Under the pieces are notes generated by a model. It did no database searches, was not told where the DNA came from, and saw only the letters and a program-made list of their open reading frames with translations. Below are positions 25,393 to 35,885 of a DNA stretch of 64,000 nt, piece after piece (position 1 is the stretch's first letter; each line of letters opens with the position of its first letter). A program made the position numbers and the translations under genes. The DNA comes from Todiramphus chloris collaris (Eukaryota; Chordata; Aves; Coraciiformes; Alcedinidae): the NCBI GenBank assembly GCA_025345505.1, contig JANVCC010000018.1, positions 40,225,242 through 40,289,241 on the forward strand. The letters are read 5' to 3'.

Positions 25393-25522
25393 ACTTACTA
25401 CCAAGGATTGGTATGCAGACCAAGGTCACTGCTAAAACTTGTGTACTATATTGAGGGTGCAGAAGGTAAGAGGCTGCACCTGTGGGGAGAAGCAGACAGG
25501 ACAGGTGACCCTAAACTGAGAG

Positions 25523-28500
25523 AAGTGGTCCATGGCTCAAGCTCTTAGTTGTATTAGTGATGGAGTCTGTGTCTAAATTAACAAGAATTATGGTTTAGCA
25601 TCTAAAGAGGAAATGGGTTTTGCTGAAGAACTATTGTGTACACTGGATACATTTTAAAAGGGTTTACTTCAGATTAAATACAGTCTGTTCCCATAGGCTA
25701 GACAAGGCCCTTTATTTTAGTTCCCTCCAAAAGGAATCCAGTTTTTTGCACTCCATAAAGTGAATCAGTATGAAGTGTGGAAATTTGCTTCAAAAGTTCA
25801 CTTCTGATTTGAAATTATGCATTAAATGTTAACATATCAACATTTTTATACCTCAAATTGAACTAAAAATTGGGAAATGGCAAAATATGTAATTTAAAAT
25901 CAACTAAAATGTTCCAGTCAAAACAGATATTTGAGTGCATCCTGACAGTGTAGTATCTTGTAGGCATTACAACTGTGACTCCATTTTACTCTGCCTTGTA
26001 TATGCAGTCTCTGCACTATGTATATACACACACACAAAGTACATGGACTGTGTTGTCTGAGTAGTCTATATTTTTTATGATACAGACACTACTATTGATT
26101 AAATTAGCTCATTCAAGATGGCAGTGTCTGAAATTGATAAAACAGTTGGTAGTAAATCAAGTCCAGCTACGTGTGTCATCCTGACAAATCAAAATAGAAT
26201 TTTAAATTCTGCTTATCCAATATAAAATGTTGGTTCTTGGCTTTATTTATATTCCAACAAAGTCAGTCTTTTTACATGGAAAAAGGAAGTTTTGATAAAA
26301 TGTGTATAAAAGAATGTGAATAATAGTTTTCATTTTTAATCAAGCTTGATTAATTTCTTATTGATAAGCAGCATGTGTTTGCCATTTTAGGTGATACAGA
26401 GCAGGGAAAACTGCTTGCACCTTATTCCTTGAATAGATAATAAGTCAATAAGAACTGAGTCCTCTTTAATAACAGTAAAAAGTTAAGTGAATGACTTCTC
26501 TTGAACACATTAAGGAAACTTTGGTGTTAGTCGCACCTGTGTATTTAAAGGACATACTGCCTAGAATTATATTCAGTTTTCATCAGAATAATAACTTAAA
26601 TCTAAAGATTCTCAAATAAAGTTTTTAACAAACTGAAATAGTGTATCTGGATTAGGGAAACTGTCCCCTTTAACTGTCTGTCTGTTTTACTTCTGGGCCT
26701 TTCTTCACAGCTACCCACTTTGACATACTGTCACACCACATTCCACTGCATGCATCTGCACTTCCCCCATCTGCACTGTGGTGTAAACACACAACCTAAG
26801 CTGACTGTAAAATATCTTTCCTACTCTTCTGTGTTATACCTGACTCATCATACCATTCCAGTGCATCCCAAGAAGGTGTGAGTCCAGTGGCATAGGCATG
26901 ACACTCAGGAGAACAAGGCAGCTTTACAGAGCACCTTACAGATTGTCAGTGCCTGTGGGGAATACATATTTGAACTAAATATTGGCCATACCTGTAGATG
27001 TGGAGCTGTGGTAGGCTTACCTCTATTTATCTTCCAGATTTGTCAAGTCCTAACAAAATTTTTACTGAAATAGTATAATTACTACATAAAACACTTTGAG
27101 ATGTCAAAAATCATTAATCTAAACAGATCAAAGTAGATTTCTGTGATGAATTATTACCACACTGTTTTAATGAGATGTTTGCAATTTTGCTACCTAACCT
27201 GAGGACTGAATGCTATTTTATCCAATGACCTGCAAGAAGGTTTTGGGGTTTTTTTCCTGATATGAAAAATTGCCCTTGTATCTTTAAGACTGGCAAAGTA
27301 ACATAAATAGTTGCTAGTTATGATCAGCCTACATACCTGTTAAAGAAATCAAATGTCAAGGTACATCTCTGGGAGCAATGAATGCTGTAAGGTCAGTCTT
27401 CCAGTGTGAGTGATAGTGTAGTTTGGCAATAAGTTTTAAATGAAGTTAGGGATGCTGGTAGATGAAAAGCTCAAGGCAAATCTGTCGGTGTAATGTGGCA
27501 GTGAAAATAGTAAATGCCATTCCTAGACAGCATTACACGAAAGAGCTAACCCTAAATCAGCCAGAAAGCAGATTAGAAAATGGATCTACCACATCTCAAA
27601 TGACATTTCTAACTACATGCTATTCTAAAACAAGTCTCCTTGAATCTTTATTATTGGAATTAAATTATTTCTGAGACAGAGTACAAATGATTGAAGCCTC
27701 CAAGGCTGTTGGACACTGAAGCAAAAGGGAGTTTATCTGTATTTCCACAGTACTGCAACAAATGTTTAAATATTCATAAACTGTAGAACAGTGTCAACAG
27801 AGGAAATGCAGAGCATCTCTTACATGTGCTGTCTGTGTACCTCATAGCTTCTGATAAGTGAGAGTTGTTTCATGTTTCCTCAGGCAAAAGCGACACTACA
27901 GCTAGCCAAGAATTTTTGTTCCTAACACATTGCTAAAAATAAGAGGTAGCATCCTGTACTGTCAATAAACCTCCTAATAGGGATGATAATTATTATTTTG
28001 CTTAAAATCTTCAGTATTGTTCTGTGACAACCAAACTCCTTTTTTTTCCACTGAATTCAAAGTATTTCTGATTATCTTTACTCAGTAGGCGTTGACTTCA
28101 TTTACTATAAGTGAGACCATTGCAAGAAAACTGTCTTTCTCTCTGAAGGTACTATAAGACAGTTCCAAGAGTGATCATTGTCTGTGGAAGATATATCTTG
28201 TGAGAAACTAAGAAAAGATCCATCTATTTACATCAGCAAAGATTATGAGATGACCCAGATTAGTGATTTTTACATGACACATAGACAGTGAGGCGATAAG
28301 AGTGCTCTCTAATACAGAAAAGGTGTTAACAGAATTCAATGACTGAAAGTTAAACTAAGCAAATAAAAATGGAAATGAGTGATGATCTTAAAAAATTGCC
28401 ATATTTTTGCCATTCAGGATCGAAACAGTTTTGAAAGGAATATGATACATACTCTGTCACCTGGGATTTGATTCAAAATTGTTCTATTTCAGTGACAAGT

Positions 28501-28813
28501 TGCTGAACTTGATACCAACACTGTTTTGTGAAACTGTGCCTGATACTATGCAGGAAGTAGGTCTCCTGGCCCTAAAACTTGAAATCTAAACTCACTTCAA
28601 ATTAACAAGGCATCAGTGTTCTTACAGGCCAGGAAGATTAGATTCATATTTAGTTGAAAGATCTTCAGTGTTATGATTCTTCTTTTTCTGTTATGGTATA
28701 TCAGGGTAATGTATCCTCGCCATGTATGCAATCATATGGGAACTATAATGATTGCTAATAATATTTGGGATCTACACCAGAAATGGTTATATTAGATATA
28801 ATGTGAAAAATGC
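25523..28813. other. Unique AT-rich sequence, nothing recognised
   Basis: No transposon or exon pattern was seen. A short TA/CA repeat lies near 26020-26036. Open frames are at most about 70 codons and AT-driven. Confidence 0.5.
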
Positions 28814-29312
28814 GAACAAGTCCTATAAGGAGAGGCTGAGGGAACTGGGATTGTTTAGTTTGGAGAAGAGGAGGCTGAGGGGAGACATTATTGCTCTCTA
28901 CAACTACCTCAAAGGAGGTTGTAGTGAGGTAGCATCAATCTCTTCACTCAAGTAAATAACAACAGTACTAGAGGAAATGTCCTGTAGTTGCACCAGAGGA
29001 GGTTTAGACTAGGTAATATGAAGAATTTCTTTACTGAAAGACAGGCAGTGGAATGGTTTGCCCATAGAGATGGTGGAGTCACCACCCCTGAAGGTATTCA
29101 AAAAACATGTAGGTGAGGCACTTCAGGACATGTTCTAGTGGGATGGTGAGGTGTTTGGTCTGGGTTTTTGTTTTGTTTTGTTTTGGGGTTTGTGGGGTGT
29201 TTCTTTTTGTTTGGTTGGTTTTGGGATTTTTTTGGGGGGGTTGACAGTTGGATGCAGTGCTCTTAGAGGTCTTTTCCAACCATGACAATTCTGTGATTCT
29301 GTGACTCTGCGA
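28814..29312 (+). mobile_element. CR1 LINE 3' fragment with G/T-rich expansion
   Basis: Starts at the ORF2 segment ACAAGTCCTATAAGGAG and runs to the tail CAATTCTGTGATTCTGTGACT at about 29312. Near its 3' end the block after GGGATGGTGAGGTGTT is interrupted by about 85 bases of nearly pure G and T (29155-29240), after which the CR1 3' block resumes with TTGACAGTTGGA. The first 37 CR1 codons of ORF2 are open, but the frame then breaks. Confidence 0.92.
29155..29240. repeat. G/T-rich low-complexity expansion inside a CR1
   Basis: Runs of TTTTG, GGTT and a terminal block of seven G lie where other CR1 copies have no such sequence. It is either an expanded slippage tract or a small insertion. The antisense frame gives Lys/Thr/Pro-rich open frames that are not coding. 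Confidence 0.85.
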
Positions 29313-31795
29313 CAAACAGACATATCCTTTGTCCAAGAAAACTGAATGTCTGTGAGGTTCAGACTTCTGAATGAGTTGAAATTTGTTTAGCTAACAGTCA
29401 ATTTAATAAGTGAAGTTCATAGAAATGTTTTAGCTATTCATCTAGTCAAAAAAACCCAGTGTTTGCATGCCTTTAATTCTCAGTCCCTCAGAGACACATT
29501 TTTATGATATGTTTTGTGATTATCTAAACAGTTACAAACTGAAAGCTCTTTAAGTATCATTCATGTGATTCATTCTGATAAATGTCCTTTGTAGAAATTG
29601 AAGTTGATTTATCACCTGCTGAACACTGAAGAATGTATTGTTTGCTCAGCAAAAATGAAAAAGTCTTCATTTAAGGATTAATATGGTCTATACCCCATTT
29701 ATTTTACTTGCAGGGTTAGGCTTGTGCAATACATGGAACATGTTTTGTTAACAGAAAGAATTTTTAACCCACAAGGTAACTGAAGATGAAAAATATTAAA
29801 TTAATGAGTGAAGAAATGTCATTTTTACATTATTTCTTTTGCAGTTGAGAAGACTGAAGGTCTACATATCTGGCTGCAGTCTTGAGGTATGAGTATGTAA
29901 GGTACACTACCCTTTTGTTTTAAAACAGAGGAATATAAGAGACTTTTGTTTGTTTTTAGCCAAAACTACATGTGCTCAGGAAGCCCTAAATTTCTTTTTC
30001 TTTCTTTTTCTTTCCCTACTAAGACATCTACCCTATGGGAGTAAATTTAGTTGCTGGTCTTTTTCCAACGAAGTCATGAATATTTTTTGATAGCAGTAAA
30101 TGTTGACTCACAGCTGATGGAATCTCCAACTCAGCTAAATTGTATCCCATGCTATTTATTTATTAATCTTTCTCTTTTAATTATTTATAATCCTACAACA
30201 GCAATAAGCAAAACAATATGAACAGTGATGGAAGTTGTACAATCAAAAGTATGACAAATAGTAGGACCAGTGAAAGATACATCTTTGTAGGACAGTGTGA
30301 TGGCAGATGAACATTTCTTTTTTGTTAATCAACAACAGATGAAGTTCTGACTGCCAATAACCACTGCCAATGTATGGGGGCAGAGGAAAAGAAGCAAACA
30401 CCACAGAACTCAGAAAACTACTTTACTTACTGTGAACATATATAATGGACTATTAGAATTATTTTAAAAAATTAAAACCTGTTTTTGACCTTATGAGACC
30501 ACACTTCTCAATGTTTCATATTCAATGAAGTTAATTAATTAACTTTAGTGAGTCAGTTGCATAGTAAATGAATACAGATTAGACATTTAGAAGGTATTCT
30601 TTAAGAATCCTTTGTACAATGCAAAGTACATCTAGAGTAGTTGGAATGTCCTACAGAACTGAATAGAGATAAAGAGGTTTTTACATATATAAATGACTCT
30701 CATAGTCTACAAAATTTATGTTATTCTCTTTGTGTGAGAATTTGCTAACGTCCCTTCAGATTTTTAATTGTAACTTTTAAAAATTATAATTATAAGCAGG
30801 ATATTTATAACAATTTAATGTATAGGGCATTTTCATAACATTGCTACTATTATATACTATAGTTAAGTGACGTTAAATAAATATCTAGCAATACATATCA
30901 TTGCTCCATTTACAGGAGAGAATAATCTCAGTTATTTCTGTTTGACAATCCAAACTAGAGGAAACAATTTAATCTTTTTCAAGACCTGCAAGTAAAAAAC
31001 ATTAAAGTATCCACCTATTCTCACATAAATTGTACTTTTACACATTTGGTTTTTTCAAGGTGTTTTCCCATGCAAAGAAATTGAAAGTGGTAAACCTTTG
31101 TGCCTGTATGGACAGATTGCACCATGAGTGGCATAACATGACCATGCAAAGGATGTCATGAGGAGTGAAAGGAATCTCATACTTTGTATATTTGTATTAA
31201 ACCATCAGTGGATAAATAGCTTAAGCATTTTGAGAGAAGATATAATATAAACTAACTTCATTCCCTCCTTCCTTAACAACATCACCAATCTTTTAAACTA
31301 AACTTGAACTACTTCAAAAAAATGAATTGAATGTTGCACTCCCATTCTTTTCCAGAGGAAGAAATACACTCCACTGAAAAGTCTGCCTTTGCCAAGGAAA
31401 GAACAAGATGAGTAAAGACTGATACCTTTAATACCTTTGGAGATCTCTAAACATGGAACATTTTTAAGATGGAAAGCAAGTTGTCTCTTTGCCAAATTTT
31501 AAAAGAAATAGTTTCTAAATTGTAACAGAAACATACTTTATTAAATAAGCACAGTGAATATCCTCAAAACTGAGTCCTTCTGCAGCGAAGTCACTACAAG
31601 GAAGTTTTGGAGAGAGTTTAAATGTAACTCTTAGTCTGATTTACCATCTGCAGAAGATGTGGTATGTAAGAATCTTTGCAGCAAATATTAGAGCCTAATT
31701 TCCACAGAGGTTACTGGTTGATTGACTTGACTTAATCAAACTTCAGTGTGAAATCATATTTCCTGCAGCCTCTTCTCACTGTAGTTCTTCTGTCC
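29313..31795. other. Unique AT-rich sequence
   Basis: No gene or transposon recognised. It contains a perfect 18-bp palindrome at 30528-30545 and otherwise ordinary AT-rich DNA. Confidence 0.5.
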
Positions 31796-33167
31796 CATAG
31801 AATTATAGGATGGTTTGGGTTGGAAGAGACCTTGAATATCATCCAATTTCAATCCCCCTGCCATGGGCAAGGACACTTTCTACTAGATGAGGTTGCTCCA
31901 AGCCCTATTCAACCTGGCCTTGAACACATTCAGGGACAGGGGCATCCACAACCTCTCTGGGCAACCAGTTCCAGTGTCTCACCACCGTCACAGTAAAGAA
32001 TTTCTTCCTTGTATCTATCCTAAATCTACACTCTTTCAGGTTGAAAATGTAACCTCTTGTCCTATCACTACACTCCCTAATAAAGATTCCCTCCTCATCT
32101 TTCCTGTACATCCCCTTTAAGTATTGAAAGGATGCAATAAGGTCTTCTCAGAGCCTTCTCTTCTCCAGGCTGAACAACCCCATCTCTCTCAGCCTCCTCA
32201 CAGGAGCAACATTCCACCCCAATGATGATCTTTGTGGCCTCAAGGAGGTCCATGTCTTTCTTAAAGTGGGAGACCCACGGCTGAACATAGTACTCCAAGT
32301 GGTGTCTCAGAAGAGTGGAATAGAAGGGGAGAATCACTTTCCTTCACCTGTTTTTGATGCAGCCTATGATGCAGTTGACATTCTGGGCTGTGAACACATA
32401 TATCTCAGACATAAAGTTTTTCATCCAACAACCCCAAGTCCTGCAAGGCCTGTATTTTCACTTGGAATTGCCTAGGTCCAAAATGCAGGACCTTGCACTT
32501 GGCATTGTTGAACTTCAGAAGGTTTGTATGGGCCCACCACTCTAGGTCAATGACATCCCTTCCGTCCAGCCTATCTACAGAACTACAGAGCTTGGTGTTC
32601 TTGACAGACCTGATGAGGGTGCACTCAATGCCTCTGTCCATGTTGCTAACACAGGTGTTAAACAGCACCGATCCCAATATTGACCCCTGAGGAATACCAC
32701 TTGCAATTGGTCTCTACTTCAAAATTGAGCTGTTGACTGCAATTCTTTGAGTGCAACCATTCAGCCAATTCCTTACCCACCAAGTGGTCCATCAATCAGA
32801 TGAATATCTCTGCAATTTAGAGACGAGGATTTTCTGTGGGACAGTGTCAAATGCATTGCACAAGTCCAGGTAGATGATGTAATGATGATTTTCCCTTATC
32901 CACCAATGCTGTGTAATCCTGTCATAGAAGGACACTGATATTGTCAGTCATGATTTACACTTAATGAAACCATGTTGGCTGTCATGAATCACCGCCTTAT
33001 TTTCTATGTACACTATCATAGCTTCCAGGAGGATCTGCTCCATGATCATGACAGGCACAGAAGTGAGACTGACTGGCCTGTAGTTTTTTTTCCCTTTTTA
33101 AAATGGGGTTTATGTTTCATCTTTTCCAATCAGTGGGAACTTCACCAGACTGCCATGACGTTTCAAA
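31796..33167 (-). mobile_element. CR1 LINE, older subfamily, 5'-truncated
   Basis: The tail (CATAGAATTATAGGATGG on plus) at 31796 is followed by the GGTTGGAAGAGACC and CCCCCTGCCATGGG blocks that mark a second class of CR1 3' end, different from the copy at 7213. Homology runs to 33167, inside the early RT region, where the next CR1 tail begins. ORF2 is broken into short pieces, and the catalytic block equivalent to FADD is unreadable (SVKNTK in the open frame at 32405-32677). It is an old, dead copy. Confidence 0.9.
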
Positions 33168-33614
33168 CATAGAATCATCAAATTGTCAGGGTTGGAAGGG
33201 ACCTTAAAGTTCTGGTGTTTCACCACCCTCATGGTGAAGAAATTCTTCCTAATGTCTAATTTGAATCGACCTATCTCTAGTTTTAATCCAATCCTATCAC
33301 TACACAACAGCCTAAAAAGTCCCTCCCCAGCTTTCTTGTAGGCCCCCTTCAGATGCTGAAAGGCCACAATAAGGTCTCCCTGGAGCCTTCTCTTCTCTGG
33401 ACTGAACAACCCCAACTCTCTCAGTCTGTCCTTATAGGTACTCCAACCCTCTGATCATTTTTGTGGCCCTTCTCTGGACATGTTCCAGCATGTCCATATC
33501 CTTCCTGTAACAGGGACTCCAGAACTGGATGCAGTACTCCAGGTGGGGTCTCACTAGAGTGGAGTAGAGGGGGAGAATCACCTCCCTCAACCTGCTGGCC
33601 ACGCTTCTCTTGAT

Positions 33615-34990
33615 TCAGCCCAGGATATGATTGTCCCTCTGGGCTGCAAGAGCACACTGATGGCTCATGTTGGGCTTCTCATCCACCAGCACTCCCAAGT
33701 CCTTTTCTTCAGGGCTGCTCTCAAGCCAGTCACTGCCCAGCCTATATTGGTGCTTGGGATTGCTCTGACCCAGATGAAGGACCTTGCATTTGGCCTTGTT
33801 GAACTTCATGAGATTGGCATAGGCCCACCTCTCCAGCCTGTCGAGGTCCCTCTGGATGGCATCCCTTCCCTCCAGCGTGTCAGCCGCTACACACAGTTTG
33901 ATGTCATCAGCAAACTTGATGAGGGTGCACTCAATGCCACTGTCCATGTCGCTGACAAAGACATTAAACAAGACTGGTCCCAGTACTGATCCTTGAGGGA
34001 CTCCACTTGTCACTGTTCTCTGCGGATGCTGAAAAGCTACTAGCAGAGGGATTTTCTCAGGTTCTCACAATATTCAGTGGGAATCCTGCCTTTCTCACCA
34101 GTGTTATGAAAAACAGTAGGATGTTTTTTTTGTAAGCTAGAACCAACACCTGTTGTTTTGCTAAGTTCCGTTTATGGTACATTGGAAAAACATTTTGTAA
34201 TAGGTGTAGGACTTTAACCAATCACCCTAGGAGATGGGTGATCACTGACCAATCGGCCTATGGGGCTAGTATGGGGTCATAAATTAATAAAGTGTCTTCT
34301 TCTTCCCCTCCTGTCTCTCTCTTTACTGATTTTGTGTGGCTTCATCTCTCCACTCCTGGTATAAACAGCGACAGGTCTCCACTTGGATACTGACCCATTG
34401 ACAACCACTCTTTGGGAGCAGACATCAAGCCAGTTCTTTATCCACTGAACTGTCCATCCATCAATCCCATATTTCACCATCTTGGAGACCAGAATATTAT
34501 GCAGGACAGTGTCAAAGGCTTTGCTCAGGTCCAGGTAAATGATGTTGGTTGCTCTTCCCCTGTCTACTGATGATGTGACCTTCTCATAGAATGCCACCAG
34601 GTTAGTCAGGAATGATTTGCCCTTGGTGAAGCCATGTTGATTGCAACCAATCACTTCATCATTATTCATCTGCCTCAGTAGTGCCTCCAGGACAATCTGC
34701 TCCATGATCTTACCAGGCGCAGAAGTGAGACTGACTGGCCTATAGTTCCTGGGTTCATCCACCTTCCCCTTTTTGAATATGGGAGTTATATTTCCCCTTT
34801 TCCAGTTAGAGGGGACTTCACCAGACTGCCATGACTTTTGGAATATGATAGCTAGTGATTTAGCAACCTCATTTGCCAGTTCTTTCAGCACCCATGGGTG
34901 TATGTCATTGGGTCCCATGGACTTGTGTACTTTCAGGTTCTTCAGATGGTCACAAACTTGCTCTTCACTTACAATGGGCAGTTCTTTCAT
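33615..34990 (-). pseudogene. CR1 ORF2 reverse-transcriptase region, split by an LTR
   Basis: Upstream half (34990 down to the LTR): conserved RT blocks with [13 protein letters not shown] and [11 protein letters not shown], the last carrying the first catalytic Asp. Downstream half (34013-33615): [11 protein letters not shown], then FADDIKL with the catalytic Asp pair, ending at a TGA (33615-33617). The phases of the two halves differ by 977 bases. Subtracting 353 (LTR) and 6 (duplicated target) leaves 618, a multiple of three, so the frame was open across the site before the LTR arrived. After the TGA the C-terminal region continues in pieces to about 33212. The same TGA exists in the copy at 55070-56628. 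Confidence 0.88.
34021..34373 (+). mobile_element. Solo LTR, 353 bp, inside a CR1
   Basis: Starts TGCGGATGCTG and ends CAGCGACA, obeying the TG...CA rule. It is flanked by GTTCTC (34015-34020) and GGTCTC (34374-34379), a 6-bp target duplication with one mismatch. The CR1 on both sides joins at the right place, as the uninterrupted relative at 56055-56070 shows. A polyadenylation signal AATAAA (near 34286-34292) followed by a pyrimidine-rich U5 places it on plus. A 6-bp duplication is usual for class II (alpha/beta-like) avian ERVs. No internal sequence remains. Confidence 0.85.
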
Positions 34991-35101
34991 CCAGAGCCTG
35001 CCATCATCTTCTGTGACATGCTGGATAATGGCTTAGTAACTTCTTCTGCCATTTCCTTCTGGACCTGTGAATGAATCTCCTCAGGTTCTATAGGTGGGTC
35101 A

Positions 35102-35885
35102 AGGCCAATGGTATAAGGTTCAGCAAGTTCAAGTGCCACATCCTGCACTTGGGTCACTACAACCCCATGCAACACTACATGCTTGTGGAGGAGTAGTTGG
35201 AAAGCTCCCCAGTGAAAAAGGACCTGGGGTTGTTGATCAACAGTCACCTGAAGAATATGAGCTAGTAGTATGCCCAGGTGGTCAGGAAGGCCAAGAGCAT
35301 CCTGGCTAGTATCAGGAAGAATGTGGCCAGTAGGACTAGGGAAGTGATTACACTCCTGTACTCACCCTGTACTGTTGATGACACACCTCAAATACTCAGT
35401 ATTCGGTTTTGGGCCCCTCGCTACAAGAAGGACAATGAGGTGCTTGAGCATGTCCTAAGAAGGGCAACGAAGGTGGTGAAGGGTCTAGAGCACAAGTCTT
35501 ATGAGCAGCAGCTGAGGTAATGGGTCATGTTTTAGCCTGGAGAAAAGAAGGCTCACAAGAGACTCAATACAACTACTTGAAAGGAGGTTATGGTGAGATG
35601 GGGCTCTGTTTCTTCTCCCCATACAGCAAGCAGAAGGACAAGAGGAAGTGACCTCATGTTGTGCCAGGGGGAGTACAGATTAGATATTAAGAAAAAGAAT
35701 CTTCACTGAAAGGGTTGTAAAACACTGAAACAGGCTGCTCAGGGGAATGATGGAGTCACTGGCCCTGGAGGTATTTAAAAGATGTGCAGATGTGGCATTT
35801 ATGGACTTGGCAGTGCTGGGTTAATGGTTGTTCTTGATGATCCTCAAAGATCTCTTCCAACCAGAACAATTCTATGATTCTATGA
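35102..35885 (+). mobile_element. CR1 LINE, 5'-truncated, head-to-head with a minus CR1
   Basis: Starts near CCAATGGTATAAGG in the ORF2 region just after the catalytic block and ends AATTCTATGATTCTATGACT at 35885. An 80-codon piece of the ORF2 C-terminus is open at 35278-35520 (includes RFWAPRYKKD). Other parts are frame-shifted. Confidence 0.92.

Larger units (their letters stand above)
24799..25522 (+). mobile_element. 3' LTR of the ERVL-like provirus, split and truncated
   Basis: Starts TGTCCTGGTTTGAATT. It matches the reverse complement of the solo LTR at 47475-48318 in its first 140 bases, and again after 25396 (TGGTATGCAGACCAAGG, AGGCTGCACCTG). The two parts are separated by a different LTR at 24941-25392. 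Similarity ends near 25522, so the promoter, R and U5 parts are missing or too diverged to see. Confidence 0.75.
33168..35098 (-). mobile_element. CR1 LINE, long copy split by a solo LTR
   Basis: The tail (CATAGAATCATCAAATTG) starts at 33168. Compared with its close relative at 55070-56628, about 115 bases are missing near 33211. The element continues to 34020, is interrupted by an LTR (34021-34373), and resumes to about 35098, reaching into the linker upstream of the RT domain. It adjoins a plus-strand CR1 (from 35102) with almost no sequence between, so two 5'-truncated ends face each other. Confidence 0.93.

Noticed and set aside
24836-25548. Plus-strand frames of 66-87 codons
   Set aside because: They fall inside the two nested LTRs and cross their borders.
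33627-33989. 120-codon plus-strand frame
   Set aside because: Antisense to the CR1 reverse-transcriptase frame; the same shadow appears at 55669-55878 in the sister copy.
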